Shown here: one piece after another, positions 8,125-16,744 of the stretch
Numbering within the stretch: position 1 is the stretch's first letter
How the letters are laid out: the number at the start of each line of letters is the position of its first letter
Assembly (NCBI GenBank): GCA_050260775.1
Contig: JBLNCP010000011.1
Span: forward strand, 1 to 64,000
Source: CALABS01 sp050260775
GTDB taxonomy: Bacteria > Pseudomonadota > Alphaproteobacteria > Rhodospirillales > Magnetospirillaceae
Direction of reading: 5' to 3'
DNA: 64,000 nucleotides
Translations under genes and position numbers: made by a program
The notes under the pieces: model-generated
Database searches by the model: none
Seen by the model: the letters and a program-made list of their open reading frames with translations, nothing else
What the model was told of the DNA's origin: nothing

Positions 8125-9182
8125 TAGCCCTTCACCGAGTCCATCAGGATCCCGGTGATGTCCTTCTTCTCGTAGGTCGGCGAGGTGCGGAACACCTGGT
8201 AGATGAAATTGGTGGCGGTGCCGGCGGTCAACGCCAGGGAGTTGGTCGCCAGGTCGAAGCGGGCCTTGATCGCCTTGGCCTCGGCCTGCTTGGCGTTCAG
8301 CTCCTCTTCCATCACCGTCCGGTATTCCTGGGTCTTGTCCTGCATGACGCTCTCGACCCGACCCTTCATGCGGGCCAGGGCGGTGCTGGTCATCGTCATC
8401 TGGTTTTCGATCTTGGCCAGCTTGCGGATCGCCGCATCGATGTCGGCACCGGCGCGCGCCTTGCCCTCGTCGGTGGTCAGGTCGTCATAGCCCCAGGAAT
8501 GCACCATCCCCAGCCCGGCCCGCTTGAGCGTGCCGGTGTATTGCTGGCCGGTCGAGGTGTCCTCGATGGTGACGGCGTCGCCGTTCATCGACACCAGCTT
8601 GACGTTGTCGAGCGACACCTCGCCGTTGGGGCCGCCGATCAGCTTGGTTCCCTTCGAATCGGGAACCATCACGTTGGTCTGCGGCGCATCCAGTTGCAGG
8701 GCGTAATCGTTGCCGATGAAGGTGTGGCGGACCTCGGTGGTCTCGCCGCCGGCGGCCACCAGGTCGACCTGCTCGGTCCAACTGCCGCGGTTGTTGGTCG
8801 GATTGGCGATCAGGCTGTCCTTGTCGGTCAGCCTCCGGCCGACCCACCAGTTGATGCTGTCGATGGCGAGGTCGAAGGCGTCCTTGCTGTTGGTCCGCAA
8901 CGCATCCTTGGCGGCGAACAGCTCGGTGCGGATGTCGTTCATCAGCCGCATGCCGTCGTCGAGGCGCGTCTGGTAATCGGCGACCTCGTACGAGGAATCG
9001 CTCAGCGAGTTGACTTCCTGTTCGAGCTGGGCGCCCTTGTGGCCGTCGTATTTCGTATTGAGCTCCGCAAGCGCGGTCTCCATACGCTTGGCCATCGCGT
9101 ACTTGATGCTGAGCCGGCCGCGTTCCAGCGTGCTCTGGAAGACGTTGAACTGGCTGTCGTTGTTGAACCAGTTGTCGGCCAT
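8121..9182 (-). CDS. Unclassified protein with flagellin-like helix-sheet-helix layout
   Basis: A 353-residue protein that I do not recognise. It begins MADNWFNNDSQFNVFQST. Residues about 10-110 and 240-340 look like long amphipathic helices or coiled coils rich in K, E, A and R. The centre (about 130-230) is beta-rich with many T, V, G and D. No signal peptide, membrane segment or cysteine is visible. This helix, beta centre, helix layout resembles flagellins, hook-associated proteins and other type III substrates, and it sits inside the flagellin-modification island in the opposite orientation. The opposing plus-strand reading frame has the V/G/H/R-rich composition of a shadow and was rejected. 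Confidence 0.72.
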   Translation of the reverse strand: MADNWFNNDSQFNVFQSTLERGRLSIKYAMAKRMETALAELNTKYDGHKGAQLEQEVNSLSDSSYEVADYQTRLDDGMRLMNDIRTELFAAKDALRTNSKDAFDLAIDSINWWVGRRLTDKDSLIANPTNNRGSWTEQVDLVAAGGETTEVRHTFIGNDYALQLDAPQTNVMVPDSKGTKLIGGPNGEVSLDNVKLVSMNGDAVTIEDTSTGQQYTGTLKRAGLGMVHSWGYDDLTTDEGKARAGADIDAAIRKLAKIENQMTMTSTALARMKGRVESVMQDKTQEYRTVMEEELNAKQAEAKAIKARFDLATNSLALTAGTATNFIYQVFRTSPTYEKKDITGILMDSVKGY

Positions 9183-9399
9183 GGCAGTTCTTTGCGTGGC
9201 GCGCCCCAGGGGCGCCGGTTTCCCGCTTCTGCGGGCTCAGGGTCCAAGTATAGCGGATTCGGCCGAAATATCAACCATCTCGGGCATTTTCCAGCCGCCG
9301 GCCGCTTTAGGATTTGTTCACAAAAGGGATGAGAAGATCGCGATTGGCTCTTTCCATGGGACGAGCCGCATCCGTGCTCCGGATCGGGAACTTCAGAAC

Positions 9400-10401
9400 A
9401 TGTTCAACGGCAAATCCATCCTCATCACCGGCGGAACGGGGTCGTTCGGGCGCAAGTGCGTCGAAATCCTGAGCAAGCGCTACAAGCCGCGCCGCATCAT
9501 CGTGTTCTCGCGCGACGAGCTCAAGCAGTTCGAGATGCAGCAGGAGTTCAACGGACGCGAGATGCGGTACTTCCTGGGCGACGTGCGCGACGGCGAGCGC
9601 GTGCGCCAAGCCATGCAGGGCGTGGACTTCGTCATCCACGCGGCGGCGCTGAAGCAGGTGCCGGCGGCCGAATACAACCCCATGGAAGCCATCAAGACCA
9701 ACATCCACGGCGCCGAGAACGTCATCCGCGCCGCGCTTGAGACCGGTGTGGGCAAGGTCATCGCGCTGTCGACGGACAAGGCGGCCAACCCGCTCAACCT
9801 CTATGGCGCCACCAAGCTCTGTTCCGACAAGCTGTTCGTGGCGGCCAACAACATCGTCGGCAGCCGCAAGACCATGTTCTCGGTGGTGCGCTACGGCAAC
9901 GTGGTGGGATCGCGCGGATCGGTGGTGCCCTTCTTCCGCCGGCTGATCGAGGAAGGCGCCGACCACCTGCCCATCACCGACCCGCGCATGACCCGCTTCT
10001 GGCTGACGCTGACCGAGGGCATCGATTTCGTGCTGCGCAATTTCCAGCGCATGCAGGGTGGCGAGATCTTCGTGCCCAAGATCCCCTCGGTGCGCATCAC
10101 CGACCTGGCCGAGGCCATGGCTCCCGGCAAGCCGACCACGGTGATCGGCATCCGTCCCGGCGAGAAGCTGCACGAGGTGATGTGCCCGGCCGACGATTCC
10201 CGGCTGACCCTGCAGTTCGACGACCATTTCGTCATCATGCCGAGCATCCGCTTCACCGGCGTCGAGACCGATTTCGCCCACAATGCAGTCGGCGAGCGCG
10301 GTGCCCTGGTCGAGCCCGAGTTCGAGTACTGCTCGGGCTCCAACCAGCATTTCCTCACCGTCGAAGAGATCCGGAGCCTGAACCGGTCGCTGGGGCTATG
10401 A
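9400..10401 (+). CDS. pseB: UDP-N-acetylglucosamine 4,6-dehydratase (inverting), pseudaminic acid step 1
   Basis: A 333-residue extended SDR enzyme converting UDP-GlcNAc to UDP-2-acetamido-2,6-dideoxy-beta-L-arabino-hexos-4-ulose. Visible are the NAD-binding motif TGGTGSFG at residues 9-16, HAAALKQVPAAEYNP, and the catalytic STDKAANPLNLYGATK stretch around residue 130, all typical of PseB. The start ATG begins MFNGKSILITGG, a canonical N-terminus. The stop overlaps the pseC start (ATGA), so the two are translationally coupled. The 217 bases upstream are shared with the divergent gene ending at 9182. Confidence 0.95.
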   Translation: MFNGKSILITGGTGSFGRKCVEILSKRYKPRRIIVFSRDELKQFEMQQEFNGREMRYFLGDVRDGERVRQAMQGVDFVIHAAALKQVPAAEYNPMEAIKTNIHGAENVIRAALETGVGKVIALSTDKAANPLNLYGATKLCSDKLFVAANNIVGSRKTMFSVVRYGNVVGSRGSVVPFFRRLIEEGADHLPITDPRMTRFWLTLTEGIDFVLRNFQRMQGGEIFVPKIPSVRITDLAEAMAPGKPTTVIGIRPGEKLHEVMCPADDSRLTLQFDDHFVIMPSIRFTGVETDFAHNAVGERGALVEPEFEYCSGSNQHFLTVEEIRSLNRSLGL

Positions 10402-11561
10402 TCCCCTACGGCCGCCAGGACATCTCGCCGGCCGACTGCGACGCCGTCCGCGCCGTCCTCGAATCCGACTGGCTGACCCAGGGGCCGGCCGTCCCGCGCT
10501 TCGAAGCGCTGCTGGCCGAGCGTTGCGGCGCCTCGGCCGCCGTGGCGGTCAACAGCGCCACCGCGGCGCTGCATCTCGCCTGCCTGGCGGTGGGCGTCGG
10601 GCCGGGGGACGTGGTGTGGACGTCGCCCAATACCTTCGTGGCCTCCGCCAATTGCGCCCGCTATTGCGGTGCTGACGTCGATTTCGTCGATGTGGAGCCC
10701 GATACCCGCAACCTTTCGGTGGCGGCGCTCGCCGACAAGCTCGCCCGCGCCAAGACGGCCGGGCGCCTGCCCAAGGCGGTGATCCCCGTCCATTTCGGCG
10801 GCCATTCCTGCGACATCGCGGCCATCGGCGAGCTTGCCGCCGCGTATGGGTTCAAGGTGATCGAGGATGCCTCCCATGCGGTGGGTGGCAGCTACCGCGG
10901 CCAGCCGGTGGGGAGCTGCCGGTGGTCGGATGTCACCGTGTTCAGCTTCCACCCGGTCAAGATCATCACCACCGGCGAAGGCGGCGCGGCGCTCACCCGC
11001 GACGCGGCGCTTGCCAACCGGATGGCCCGGCTGCGCTCGCACGGTATCGTGCGCGACGAGGCCGAGATGGAGGGGCCACCCCATGGCCCGTGGTACTACG
11101 AGCAGGTCGAACTGGGGTTCAACTACCGCCTGACCGACATCCAGGCCGCCCTGGGCGCCAGCCAGCTCGGCCGGCTGGACGATTTCCTGGCGGCGCGCCG
11201 CCGCATCGTCGCGGCCTATGGCGAGGCGTTGGGCGATCTGTCCGCCATCGCCCTGCCGGTCGAGCGGCCCGAGGTGCGCTCGGGCTGGCATCTCTACCCC
11301 ATCCAGCTGACCGGCGATCCGTCCCGCCGCCTGCCGCTGTTCCAACGCCTGCGGGAGCGGGGCATCGGGGTGCAGGTCCATTACATCCCGGTCCATCTGC
11401 AGCCCGATTACCGCCGGCTCGGCTTCGCGGCCGGGATGTTCCCGGTGGCCGAGGACACCTATGCCCGCACCGTTTCGCTGCCCCTGCATCCCCGCCTGAC
11501 GGAGGGCGATGTGGCGCGGGTGGTCGAGGTGCTGCGCGAGGCGATTGCGGAACTCTGCTGA
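10398..11561 (+). CDS. pseC: UDP-4-amino-4,6-dideoxy-N-acetyl-beta-L-altrosamine transaminase
   Basis: A 387-residue PLP aminotransferase of the DegT/DnrJ/EryC1 family, catalysing the second step of pseudaminic acid synthesis. Motifs include WLTQGPAVPRFE near the N-terminus, VIEDASHAVGG (PLP-contacting Asp) around residue 157, the PLP lysine in SFHPVKIITTGEGG near residue 185, and GFNYRLTDIQAALG. The four-base overlap with pseB supports PseC rather than another sugar aminotransferase. The downstream genes of the pathway (acetyltransferase, hydrolase, synthase) are not in this window. Confidence 0.93.
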   Translation: MIPYGRQDISPADCDAVRAVLESDWLTQGPAVPRFEALLAERCGASAAVAVNSATAALHLACLAVGVGPGDVVWTSPNTFVASANCARYCGADVDFVDVEPDTRNLSVAALADKLARAKTAGRLPKAVIPVHFGGHSCDIAAIGELAAAYGFKVIEDASHAVGGSYRGQPVGSCRWSDVTVFSFHPVKIITTGEGGAALTRDAALANRMARLRSHGIVRDEAEMEGPPHGPWYYEQVELGFNYRLTDIQAALGASQLGRLDDFLAARRRIVAAYGEALGDLSAIALPVERPEVRSGWHLYPIQLTGDPSRRLPLFQRLRERGIGVQVHYIPVHLQPDYRRLGFAAGMFPVAEDTYARTVSLPLHPRLTEGDVARVVEVLREAIAELC

Positions 11562-11610
11562 GCGGGGCTATGGTCCCGCTCCCGACAGCCATCCCCCCGG
11601 AGGTCCCCGC

Positions 11611-11880
11611 ATGGAAAACCGCGAGATGTACGACGAGATCAACGCCCTGGTCGGGGCCGTGGCCAAGGCGCTGGACGTCAGCGAGACCGAGGTGATCACC
11701 GCCATCGAGCAGGGCCGCCTGGGCATGGAACTGCAGACCGACGAAGACGGGCGCAACTTCGTCGCCATCGAGTGCGACGGCAAGAGTGCCCGCATCTACC
11801 AGGGCGCCATCTACCGGCCGGACGACCAGCCCGAGGATTCCGACGAGGATTGCGGCGGCGGCTGTTCCTGCGGTCATTGA
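11611..11880 (+). CDS. Small acidic protein with Cys-rich tail
   Basis: An 89-residue acidic protein of unknown function. Residues 1-70 form a helical then beta-rich domain (MENREMYDEINALVGAVAKA). The last ten residues, CGGGCSCGH, hold three cysteines and a histidine after a run of acidic residues, suggesting metal binding. The ATG at 11611 is preceded by a GGAGG site; an in-frame GTG at 11509 lies inside pseC and is unlikely. It follows pseC by 49 bases and may be its own unit. Confidence 0.6.
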   Translation: MENREMYDEINALVGAVAKALDVSETEVITAIEQGRLGMELQTDEDGRNFVAIECDGKSARIYQGAIYRPDDQPEDSDEDCGGGCSCGH

Positions 11881-11984
11881 CGTTCGAGGGGAGACGGCTG
11901 GGCAGGGCCTCGGCCGGAGGGGGAGGGTGAAAGCGTCGGTCGCGGCGGCGACATTCGGAACTATAGCGGTTTCGAGGTCGTGCC

Positions 11985-12707
11985 ATGGTCCGCTTTCTCG
12001 CTGTCGCCACCCTGTTGCTCGGCCTCGCCTGGCCGGCGTTCGCCCCGGCCGACTACGCCAAGGGCGTCCGGTTCTATGGTGCCGGGCGCTACGATCTCGC
12101 CGCACCCCAGTTCCTTGAATCCGCGCGCGCCGGCGACGCCGAATCCGCCTACATGCTGGGGCGCCTCTATGCCATGGGTGACGGCGTGCCCCAGGATTGG
12201 GGCGAGGCCTGGTACTGGCTCGACCGCGCCGCCACGGGCGGCGAGAAGGAGGCTGCGGAGGCACGCGACCAGCTGCAGGCGATCATGACGCGGGAACAGC
12301 TCGGCCGGGCCCAGGCCCTGGCGGCGCCGCCCGCACCCCAGCCCGCCCCGTCCGTCGCCGAGGCCGAGCCGGGCCGCACCACGGTCGTCATTCCCCGCGC
12401 AGGCGAGCAGGCGCGTCAGGTGGCGGTGGTGCCGCCCGCCCAGCCCCCCGCCCTGACCGCCGCCGGCCGCGCCGTCACGGGCGGGCCGGACCAGGTCCGT
12501 GAGGTCCAGCGGCGGCTCAACGTGGCCGGCTACTACCGCGGCCCGGTGGACGGACGCCTGGGTCCGGCGACCCGGCGGGCCATCATCGCCTATCAGCGCG
12601 ACGCGAAGCTGCCGCCGACCGGCGCGTTGACCGGCGACCTCGTCGCCACCCTGTCCGGAGCCCCCCCGTTTGAGGCGCAGGACATCCAGCAGGCCGAACT
12701 GCGTTAG
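11985..12707 (+). CDS. Exported Sel1-repeat protein with peptidoglycan-binding domain
   Basis: A 240-residue protein. Residues 1-20 are a signal peptide (MVRFLAVATLLLGLAWPAFA). One to two Sel1-type repeats follow (residues about 30-90, AESAYMLGRLYAMGDGVPQD). A Pro/Ala-rich linker leads to a C-terminal PG_binding_1 domain at about 165-225 (VREVQRRLNVAGYYRGPVDG and ATRRAIIAYQRD). The protein is likely periplasmic and attached to the cell wall. No operon partner is clear: 105 bases separate it from the upstream gene and 54 from the next. Confidence 0.8.
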   Translation: MVRFLAVATLLLGLAWPAFAPADYAKGVRFYGAGRYDLAAPQFLESARAGDAESAYMLGRLYAMGDGVPQDWGEAWYWLDRAATGGEKEAAEARDQLQAIMTREQLGRAQALAAPPAPQPAPSVAEAEPGRTTVVIPRAGEQARQVAVVPPAQPPALTAAGRAVTGGPDQVREVQRRLNVAGYYRGPVDGRLGPATRRAIIAYQRDAKLPPTGALTGDLVATLSGAPPFEAQDIQQAELR

Positions 12708-12761
12708 CGGGAAATCTCCGGGCGGCTGGAACCGAGCGGCCGGCCCTTTGTTACGCAGGGG

Positions 12762-14903
12762 ATGTCGGACCGACGGGGTGACGCGGAGCGGGTGGCGATG
12801 CCCGGGCGCAATTGCTCGTCGATCGTCGCCGCCGACCGCTTCGGGGTGGTGGTCGACGGCGACGAGTATTATCGCGCCCTCGAACAGGCGTTCAAATCGG
12901 CCCGGCACAGCATCTTCATGCTCGGATGGGAATTTGACAGCCGGACCCGGCTGCGCCGGGGACCCGATTCCGGCCCGGATCACGAGATCGGCCGGCTGCT
13001 TGATCGGGTGGTGCGCAAGCGGCCCGGCCTGAAGGCCTACGTCCTCATCTGGGATTCCGCCCTGATCTATGCGATGAACCGCGAATTCGCCGGAGTGGCC
13101 AAGATGAATTGGTTCACCCATCGCGGATTATGCTTCCGCCTGGACGACAGCCATCCCCTCGGGGCCTCCCAGCACCAGAAGATCGTGGTGATCGACGATT
13201 GCCTCGCCTTCGTCGGCGGCATGGACGTCTCCAGTCAGCGCTGGGACACCCGCGCCCACCTCCCCGATGATCCCCGCCGGAGCGATGCCGCCGCTCCCGT
13301 CTATCCGCCCTATCATGACGTCGTCGCCGTGATGACCGGGGCGGTTGCCCGCGCCCTCGGCGACATCTGTCGCGAGCGCTGGCACAACGCCAGCGGTTAC
13401 CGCCCCCAGGCTGCGCCCCATGGCATCCCCCCGGCATGGCCGGACGGCGTCCCCACCCTGTTCTCGCAGGTCGGCGTGGCCATCGCGCGCACCCGGGCGC
13501 CCTGGGACGGCCTGAACGAGGTGCGCGAGGTGGAGATGCTCTACGTCGACATGATCGCCGCGGCGCGCCGCTTCATCTTCATCGAGAATCAGTACTTCGC
13601 GTCGCGTCGCATCGCCGAGGCGCTGGAAGCGCGCCTGTCCCGGCCGGATTGTCCCGAGATCGTGATCATCAATCCCGGCGAGCCCGTCAATCTGATGGAG
13701 CGCTCGACCATGGGGGTGGCCCGCGCGCGCCTCTATCGCCGTCTGGCCGATGCCGACCACTGCGGCCAACTGCGGATCTACTACCCCTCCGTCGAGGGGC
13801 GCGACGTGAAGGTCCACTCCAAGGTGATGGTGGTGGACGATTGTATGCTCCGCATCGGCTCGGCCAACCTCAACAACCGCTCCATGGGCCTGGACACCGA
13901 ATGCGACGTGCTGGTCGAGGCCGGCGGCAAGGCCGGGGTGGACGCGGCGATCCGCTACTTCCGCCATGACCTGCTCGCCGAGCATCTGGGGGTCGAGCCC
14001 GCCGAGGTCGCCGCGGCGGAGGAGGCTCTGGACGGCAGCATCCATCGCGCCATCGAGGCGCTGCAGGGCCGGCGGCACACGCTCATCGCGCTCGACGGCG
14101 CCGAGCCCAGCCCCATCATCCAGATGATCGCGGACAGCCGGCTGCCCGATCCCGAGGAGCCGGTCGAAACCCTGGTGCTCGTCGACGAAGCCATGCCGGG
14201 TCCGGCGCGGCGGCCGTTGCAGATCCGCACCTGGGCCCTGGCGGCGGTGCTGGCGGGCGTCAGTGTGGCCGGCCTGCTGTGGCGCTGGGCCCCCCACGAT
14301 CTCTGGGCGGCCGCCGCCCCGTGGGTGGAGTGGGCGGCGGCGCTGCGCAGCCTGCCGGAGACCGCCGCCCTCGCCGCCGCGCTGTTCCTCGTCGGCGGCC
14401 TCATCCGCCTGCCGGTGGCGGTCATGGTCCTGGCCACCGGCATGGTCCTGGGGACCTGGTTGGGGACCGCCAGTTCCCTCGCCGGCGCGCTCGCCAGCGC
14501 CGCCCTGATCTACCAGATGGGCCGCACCCTGGGGCGGGCCCGGGTGCGGCGCCTCGCCGGATGGAAGGTCAACCGGGTCCATCGCGCCCTGGCCCGCCAC
14601 GGCGTGCTGGCCATCGTGCTGCTGCGGCTGATGCCGGTCGCCGCCTTTTCGGTCATCAACCTCATCGCCGGCGCGTCGGGGGTGGCGTTGCGCGATTTCG
14701 CCCTGGGGACCGTGCTGGGCATGGCGCCGGGGATTTTCGCCATGAGCGTGGTGGGCGACAGGCTGGCTGCGGTGCTACGCAATCCCTCGCCGGTCAACAT
14801 TGCCTTGCTGGGGGCGGCGGCCGCCTTGGTCATCATCGCCACCTTCAGCCTGGTTGACCGCCTGCGCCGGGCCGGACCGCTCGGGCGCAGGACGCCGCGC
14901 TGA
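12762..14903 (+). CDS. Phospholipase D family protein fused to a VTT (DedA/TVP38-like) membrane domain
   Basis: A 713-residue fusion. The N-terminal half has two HKD motifs, HQKIVVIDD near residue 138 and HSKVMVVDD near residue 352, each H-x-K-x4-D followed by the G-x-x-N/D region, so both half-sites look intact. From about residue 485 the protein becomes hydrophobic and contains a VTT domain with several membrane segments, including GGLIRLPVAVMVLATGMVLG. PLD-VTT fusions are known in Proteobacteria and probably act on membrane phospholipids. An in-frame ATG at 12798 has a better GGAG site than the first ATG and may be the true start. It is followed closely by an EEP-family gene. Confidence 0.85.
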   Translation: MSDRRGDAERVAMPGRNCSSIVAADRFGVVVDGDEYYRALEQAFKSARHSIFMLGWEFDSRTRLRRGPDSGPDHEIGRLLDRVVRKRPGLKAYVLIWDSALIYAMNREFAGVAKMNWFTHRGLCFRLDDSHPLGASQHQKIVVIDDCLAFVGGMDVSSQRWDTRAHLPDDPRRSDAAAPVYPPYHDVVAVMTGAVARALGDICRERWHNASGYRPQAAPHGIPPAWPDGVPTLFSQVGVAIARTRAPWDGLNEVREVEMLYVDMIAAARRFIFIENQYFASRRIAEALEARLSRPDCPEIVIINPGEPVNLMERSTMGVARARLYRRLADADHCGQLRIYYPSVEGRDVKVHSKVMVVDDCMLRIGSANLNNRSMGLDTECDVLVEAGGKAGVDAAIRYFRHDLLAEHLGVEPAEVAAAEEALDGSIHRAIEALQGRRHTLIALDGAEPSPIIQMIADSRLPDPEEPVETLVLVDEAMPGPARRPLQIRTWALAAVLAGVSVAGLLWRWAPHDLWAAAAPWVEWAAALRSLPETAALAAALFLVGGLIRLPVAVMVLATGMVLGTWLGTASSLAGALASAALIYQMGRTLGRARVRRLAGWKVNRVHRALARHGVLAIVLLRLMPVAAFSVINLIAGASGVALRDFALGTVLGMAPGIFAMSVVGDRLAAVLRNPSPVNIALLGAAAALVIIATFSLVDRLRRAGPLGRRTPR

Positions 14904-14922
14904 AACTGCTCGAGGCCGCCCC

Positions 14923-15714
14923 TTGTACGACGATCCGATCCTGCGCCCCAGCACGCTGCCCGCCACGCTGGACCTCGCGCTTGCCAGCTACAACATCCAC
15001 CGGTGCTTCGGCACCGACGGGCGCTATCTCCCGGAACGCACCGCCGAGGTGATCGAGGCGCTCGACGCCGACATCATCGGCCTGCAGGAGGTCGACATGC
15101 GGCTGCTGGTGGACGGCCGGGCCCAGCTCGATTTCCTGGCGGAATCCCTCGACATGGCGGCGGTCCCCGGACCCAACGTCAAGGGACGCCGGGGCAAGTT
15201 CGGCAACGCTTTGCTCAGCCGCTGGCCGGTGCGCTCGGTGCGCCGGGTCGACCTGACCGTCCGCCATTACGAGCCGCGCGGCGCCCTCGACTGCAGGATC
15301 GACATCGCCGGCACCCGCACCCGGGTGGTGGTGACCCACCTCGGTCTCAATGCCGCCGAGCGCGATATCCAGATCAACCGCCTGATGGCCGCCCTGGAGG
15401 AGGACGAGGACCACCTGCCCACCGTGGTCATGGGCGATTTCAACGAATGGAAGCCGACGCGCGGCGCCCTGCGCCATGTCGACCGGCGGTTCGGGCGCTC
15501 GCTCATGCACCGGACCTTTCCCTCCCGCCTGCCGCTTCTGCCGTTGGACCGCATCTGGGTGTGGCCGGCCGAGGGAATGAAGCACCTGGCGGCCTATGCC
15601 ACGCCGCTGTCGCGCATCACCTCCGACCATCTTCCGTTGCGCGCCCGGGTTTCCTGGAATGTCGGGGGACACCCGTCCGCGCCCGGCCCCGATTTCTCTA
15701 TCACCAACGTGTGA
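14923..15714 (+). CDS. Endonuclease/exonuclease/phosphatase (EEP) family protein
   Basis: A 263-residue EEP-fold protein. Motifs in order: YNIHRCFG near the start, GLQEVD (metal-binding Glu), the central HLGLNAAERDIQINRL, GDFNEWKP and the C-terminal SDHLPL. These match enzymes acting on nucleic acids or phospholipid headgroups. The best start is a TTG at 14923, 19 bases after the PLD-VTT stop, because no ATG lies near the conserved N-terminus. Its pairing with the PLD-VTT gene is common and suggests phospholipid metabolism rather than DNA repair; that is an inference. Confidence 0.8.
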   Translation: MYDDPILRPSTLPATLDLALASYNIHRCFGTDGRYLPERTAEVIEALDADIIGLQEVDMRLLVDGRAQLDFLAESLDMAAVPGPNVKGRRGKFGNALLSRWPVRSVRRVDLTVRHYEPRGALDCRIDIAGTRTRVVVTHLGLNAAERDIQINRLMAALEEDEDHLPTVVMGDFNEWKPTRGALRHVDRRFGRSLMHRTFPSRLPLLPLDRIWVWPAEGMKHLAAYATPLSRITSDHLPLRARVSWNVGGHPSAPGPDFSITNV

Positions 15715-15865
15715 GCTCCATGCGCAGACGGGCGGGCAGCCCGACCCTGGACGATGCAATGATTGAATCTGTCTTTCTGATAATTAAATGACCCGGCGTG
15801 GGGCGATCATGGGGTAGTACTTCTCTCCTCACGGGTCGCAACTCGCTGAATGAGGCCCCAGGTCG

Positions 15866-15877
15866 CCACTATAGTGG
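15866..15877. promoter_or_regulatory. 12-bp perfect palindrome upstream of a response regulator gene
   Basis: CCACTATAGTGG is a perfect dyad about 100 bases upstream of the response regulator start, inside an unusually AT-rich 260-base gap. It has the size of a dimeric regulator's operator. No known box matches it. Confidence 0.35.
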
Positions 15878-15975
15878 TAATCACATGGTCGTAATCGACT
15901 AAATTATCATAGATGCACGAGACGTTTAGCGATAGACCAGAGCTCGCGGCACAAGCCGTTAATGAGGCACCCATC

Positions 15976-16653
15976 ATGGTAGTACTTATCGCCGACGACC
16001 ATGCCCTGTTCCGGTACGGGATCTCCCTGGCGCTGGAAAGTCTGTACGGCAAGGACGTCACCATCCTTCAGGCGAGCAACGCCGAGGAAACCCGGCGTCT
16101 CGCCCATGAGACGCAGGGGCTCGACCTCATCCTGCTCGACCTCATGATGCCGGGTCTGAACGGCATCGCCGATCTCAAGAAGTTCATCGAGACCCTGCCG
16201 CCGGTGCCGGTGGTCATCGTCTCGGGGTCGCGCCAGCGCTCGACCATCCGCTCCGCCATCGAGGCCGGGGCGCGCGGCTACGTCCTCAAGTCGTCCAACG
16301 GCGAGATCCTCAAGCATGTCCTGCCGCTGGTGCTTTCGGGCGAGCTCTACGTCCCCGGCGAAATGGTCTCCACCGAGGAGGCCGGTGTCGAGGTCGAGGG
16401 GGCTTCGCCCCTGGACGAGGGCGGCGACTTCAATCCCGATTTCAAGTCCTTGACCCCCCGTGAGACCCAGGTGCTCAAGCTGTTGACCCTCGGGTATTCC
16501 AACAAGGAGATCGCCCGCTCGCTGGGCATGCTGGAAGGCACCGTCAAGGTGCACGTGAAGTCGATCATGAAGAAGCTGGGGGTAAACAACCGCACCCAGG
16601 CCGCCATCGCCGCCAACCGCAGCTTCGCTCGTCAGCCCGCCAACCAGATGTAG
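15976..16653 (+). CDS. NarL/FixJ-type response regulator with intact receiver
   Basis: A 225-residue two-domain regulator. The receiver domain has the acidic pair at D7-D8 (IADDHALF), the phosphoacceptor D55 in LILLDLMMPG, and the conserved lysine in YVLKSS at 105. The C-terminal LuxR-type HTH covers about residues 155-220 (LTPRETQVLKLLTLGYSNKE and VKVHVKSIMKKLGVNNRT). An ATG at 15913 would add 21 residues, but only the 15976 ATG has a GAGG site at proper spacing. No sensor kinase gene is adjacent. Two related but defective regulators lie at 22.2-23.7 kb. Confidence 0.85.
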   Translation: MVVLIADDHALFRYGISLALESLYGKDVTILQASNAEETRRLAHETQGLDLILLDLMMPGLNGIADLKKFIETLPPVPVVIVSGSRQRSTIRSAIEAGARGYVLKSSNGEILKHVLPLVLSGELYVPGEMVSTEEAGVEVEGASPLDEGGDFNPDFKSLTPRETQVLKLLTLGYSNKEIARSLGMLEGTVKVHVKSIMKKLGVNNRTQAAIAANRSFARQPANQM

Positions 16654-16744
16654 CGCCGGTTTCTGGCGCGTCCGGAAAAGTGGATTTCCTTCACGCCCCA
16701 ATCGGCGCATTCTCCGCTGCATACGGCAGACGGGGGGATCGCCG

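Noticed and set aside
8082..9332. 416-residue plus-strand reading frame opposite the 353-residue gene
   Set aside because: Composition is typical of a shadow (V, G, H, R, L), and the minus-strand product has a balanced composition and helix-like periodicity.
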